From positions 1 to 5,710 of the forward strand of contig CALGIB010000030.1 of assembly GCA_937915955.1 (NCBI GenBank): a DNA stretch of 5,710 nucleotides. Direction: 5' to 3'. The notes under the pieces are model-generated. The model did not search any database and was not told the DNA's origin. It saw only the letters and a program-made list of their open reading frames with translations. The DNA comes from an uncultured Pseudomonadota bacterium (GTDB lineage Bacteria; Myxococcota_A; UBA796; CAJQPC01). The position numbers were made by a program, and so were the translations under genes. Shown here in pieces: positions 5,032 through 5,710 of this stretch (position 1 is the stretch's first letter; each line of letters starts with the position of its first letter).

Positions 5032-5710
5032 TCTGGCTCCTGGCCTGCGCCTCGAGCCAGCCGGTGGCCCAAGGACCGGTCGAGGACTGCCTCGCCAACG
5101 AGCTGCCCGGTCTGCGCACCACCTGCCTGGTCCAGGTGGCCGCCGACCACGCCGGTCGAGGCCAGGACCAGGTCGCCCGCCAGGCCTGCTCGCACCTCGA
5201 GCCTGGCACCTGGCTGGACGAGTGCCACTTCCGGGCCGGCGAGGAGCTGGGTCGCTCGGGCTACACCGACCTGTCGCTTCGGCACTGCGCCGAGGCCGGT
5301 CAGTTCGCCCGGAACTGCGTCACGCACTCGGCCTGGGGGCTGCCGCCGGACCCCGCGCTGCGCTCGGATCAGCCCGCGCGGGTGGCCTCGGCGATGTCCG
5401 AGTTCGAGACCATCAGCCGCACCGCGCTGGTCGCCGCCCCCGAGGGGGTCGAGGCCGAGGCCCTGGACACGCTGATGGCCCGTGCCTGGTTCAACCTGTA
5501 CGTGGGCTCGGGGGTGGCCGATCCCCGACCGGCCCGGGCCGCCACCGGGCTGGGCGCCGCTCAGGCGCGCACCGCCTATGCGATCGAGGCCGTCCGACTG
5601 GACGGGGAGGCCGATCTGGTGGCCCTCTGGCAGGCCGCTGAGGCCACCCGGGGGGAGCCCCTGGCCGATCGCCGCAAGGTCGTCGGCCGCTACTCGACCC
5701 CCGTGCTCGC
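5028..5710 (+). CDS. Cysteine-repeat putative lipoprotein (partial, runs off the window)
   Basis: Starts at GTG 5028, overlapping the previous stop as GTGA, and stays open to the window end (227 complete codons). The N-terminus MIWLLACASS is a 6-residue signal followed by Cys7 in a LLAC lipobox, with no basic residue. Cysteines then fall at 21, 33, 54, 66, 87 and 97: C-x11-C units repeating every 33 residues, the last one shortened to C-x9-C (HCAEAGQFARNCVTH). Each unit is rich in helix-forming residues, suggesting disulfide-braced helical hairpins similar in size to TPR or Sel1-like repeats (inference, not a recognised match). From about residue 100 the cysteines stop and an Ala/Glu/Leu-rich, probably helical region begins (for example EALDTLMARAWFNLYVG). 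It is likely exported and membrane-anchored; partner and function are unknown. Frame and codon bias agree with coding throughout. Confidence 0.75.
   Translation, partial: MIWLLACASSQPVAQGPVEDCLANELPGLRTTCLVQVAADHAGRGQDQVARQACSHLEPGTWLDECHFRAGEELGRSGYTDLSLRHCAEAGQFARNCVTHSAWGLPPDPALRSDQPARVASAMSEFETISRTALVAAPEGVEAEALDTLMARAWFNLYVGSGVADPRPARAATGLGAAQARTAYAIEAVRLDGEADLVALWQAAEATRGEPLADRRKVVGRYSTPVL
5029..5049 (+). repeat. Direct repeat, copy 2: start region of the second lipoprotein gene
   Basis: TGATCTGGCTCCTG followed by GCCTGCG, matching 4700-4723 except for one missing CTG codon. See the first copy for interpretation. Confidence 0.6.

Noticed and set aside
4965..5327. Open frames on the - strand opposite the lipoprotein genes
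   Set aside because: Antisense shadows typical of GC-rich DNA, without start signals or recognisable domains.
5222..5641. 139-codon open frame on the + strand
   Set aside because: It is out of frame within the cysteine-repeat lipoprotein; its Arg/Gly-rich translation has no features, while the other frame has a start signal, a lipobox and regular cysteines.
1..5710. tRNA or rRNA genes, CRISPR arrays, insertion sequences or attachment sites
   Set aside because: None seen: no cloverleaf, no spaced identical repeats, no transposase motifs or terminal inverted repeats. Nearly all bases are accounted for by protein-coding genes.

Overview
The window is very GC-rich, with G or C at almost every third codon position, and its genes are packed so tightly that neighbours overlap. 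The tiny lipoprotein signal peptides, the leucine-rich-repeat lipoprotein and the discrete fatty acyl-AMP ligase with its carrier protein suggest a myxobacterial-type (Myxococcota, former Deltaproteobacteria) chromosome. This is an inference from style and content; there is no rRNA or marker gene to confirm it.

Left block (1-3435, + strand): an acyl carrier protein (33-278), a fatty acyl-AMP ligase (275-2017) and an FAD-dependent oxidoreductase (2014-3435) form a translationally coupled operon that probably continues upstream of base 1. The likely logic is that the ligase adenylates a fatty acid and loads it onto the phosphopantetheine of the carrier protein. Enzymes outside the window would extend or condense the acyl chain, and the flavoprotein would oxidise or reduce the lipid product. 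The product cannot be named from these genes.

Middle (3112-3843, - strand): a small leucine-rich-repeat lipoprotein faces the oxidoreductase. The oxidoreductase frame has no stop before this gene and runs about 320 bases antisense into it. The LRR gene is divergent from the next block, with about 40 bases between start codons.

Right block (3887-5710, + strand): a crotonase-family (enoyl-CoA hydratase/isomerase) enzyme is followed, with 4-base overlaps, by two cysteine-rich putative lipoproteins. The second runs off the window. Both begin with almost the same sequence, have extremely short signal peptides and share C-x11-C cysteine pairs. The second shows a clear 33-residue cysteine periodicity. 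This uncharacterised pair is the least explained part of the window.

All four visible same-strand junctions are 4-base NTGA overlaps, using GTG, TTG, CTG and GTG starts. No tRNA, rRNA, CRISPR, insertion sequence or convincing intrinsic terminator was seen, and no gene-free stretch longer than about 45 bases exists.
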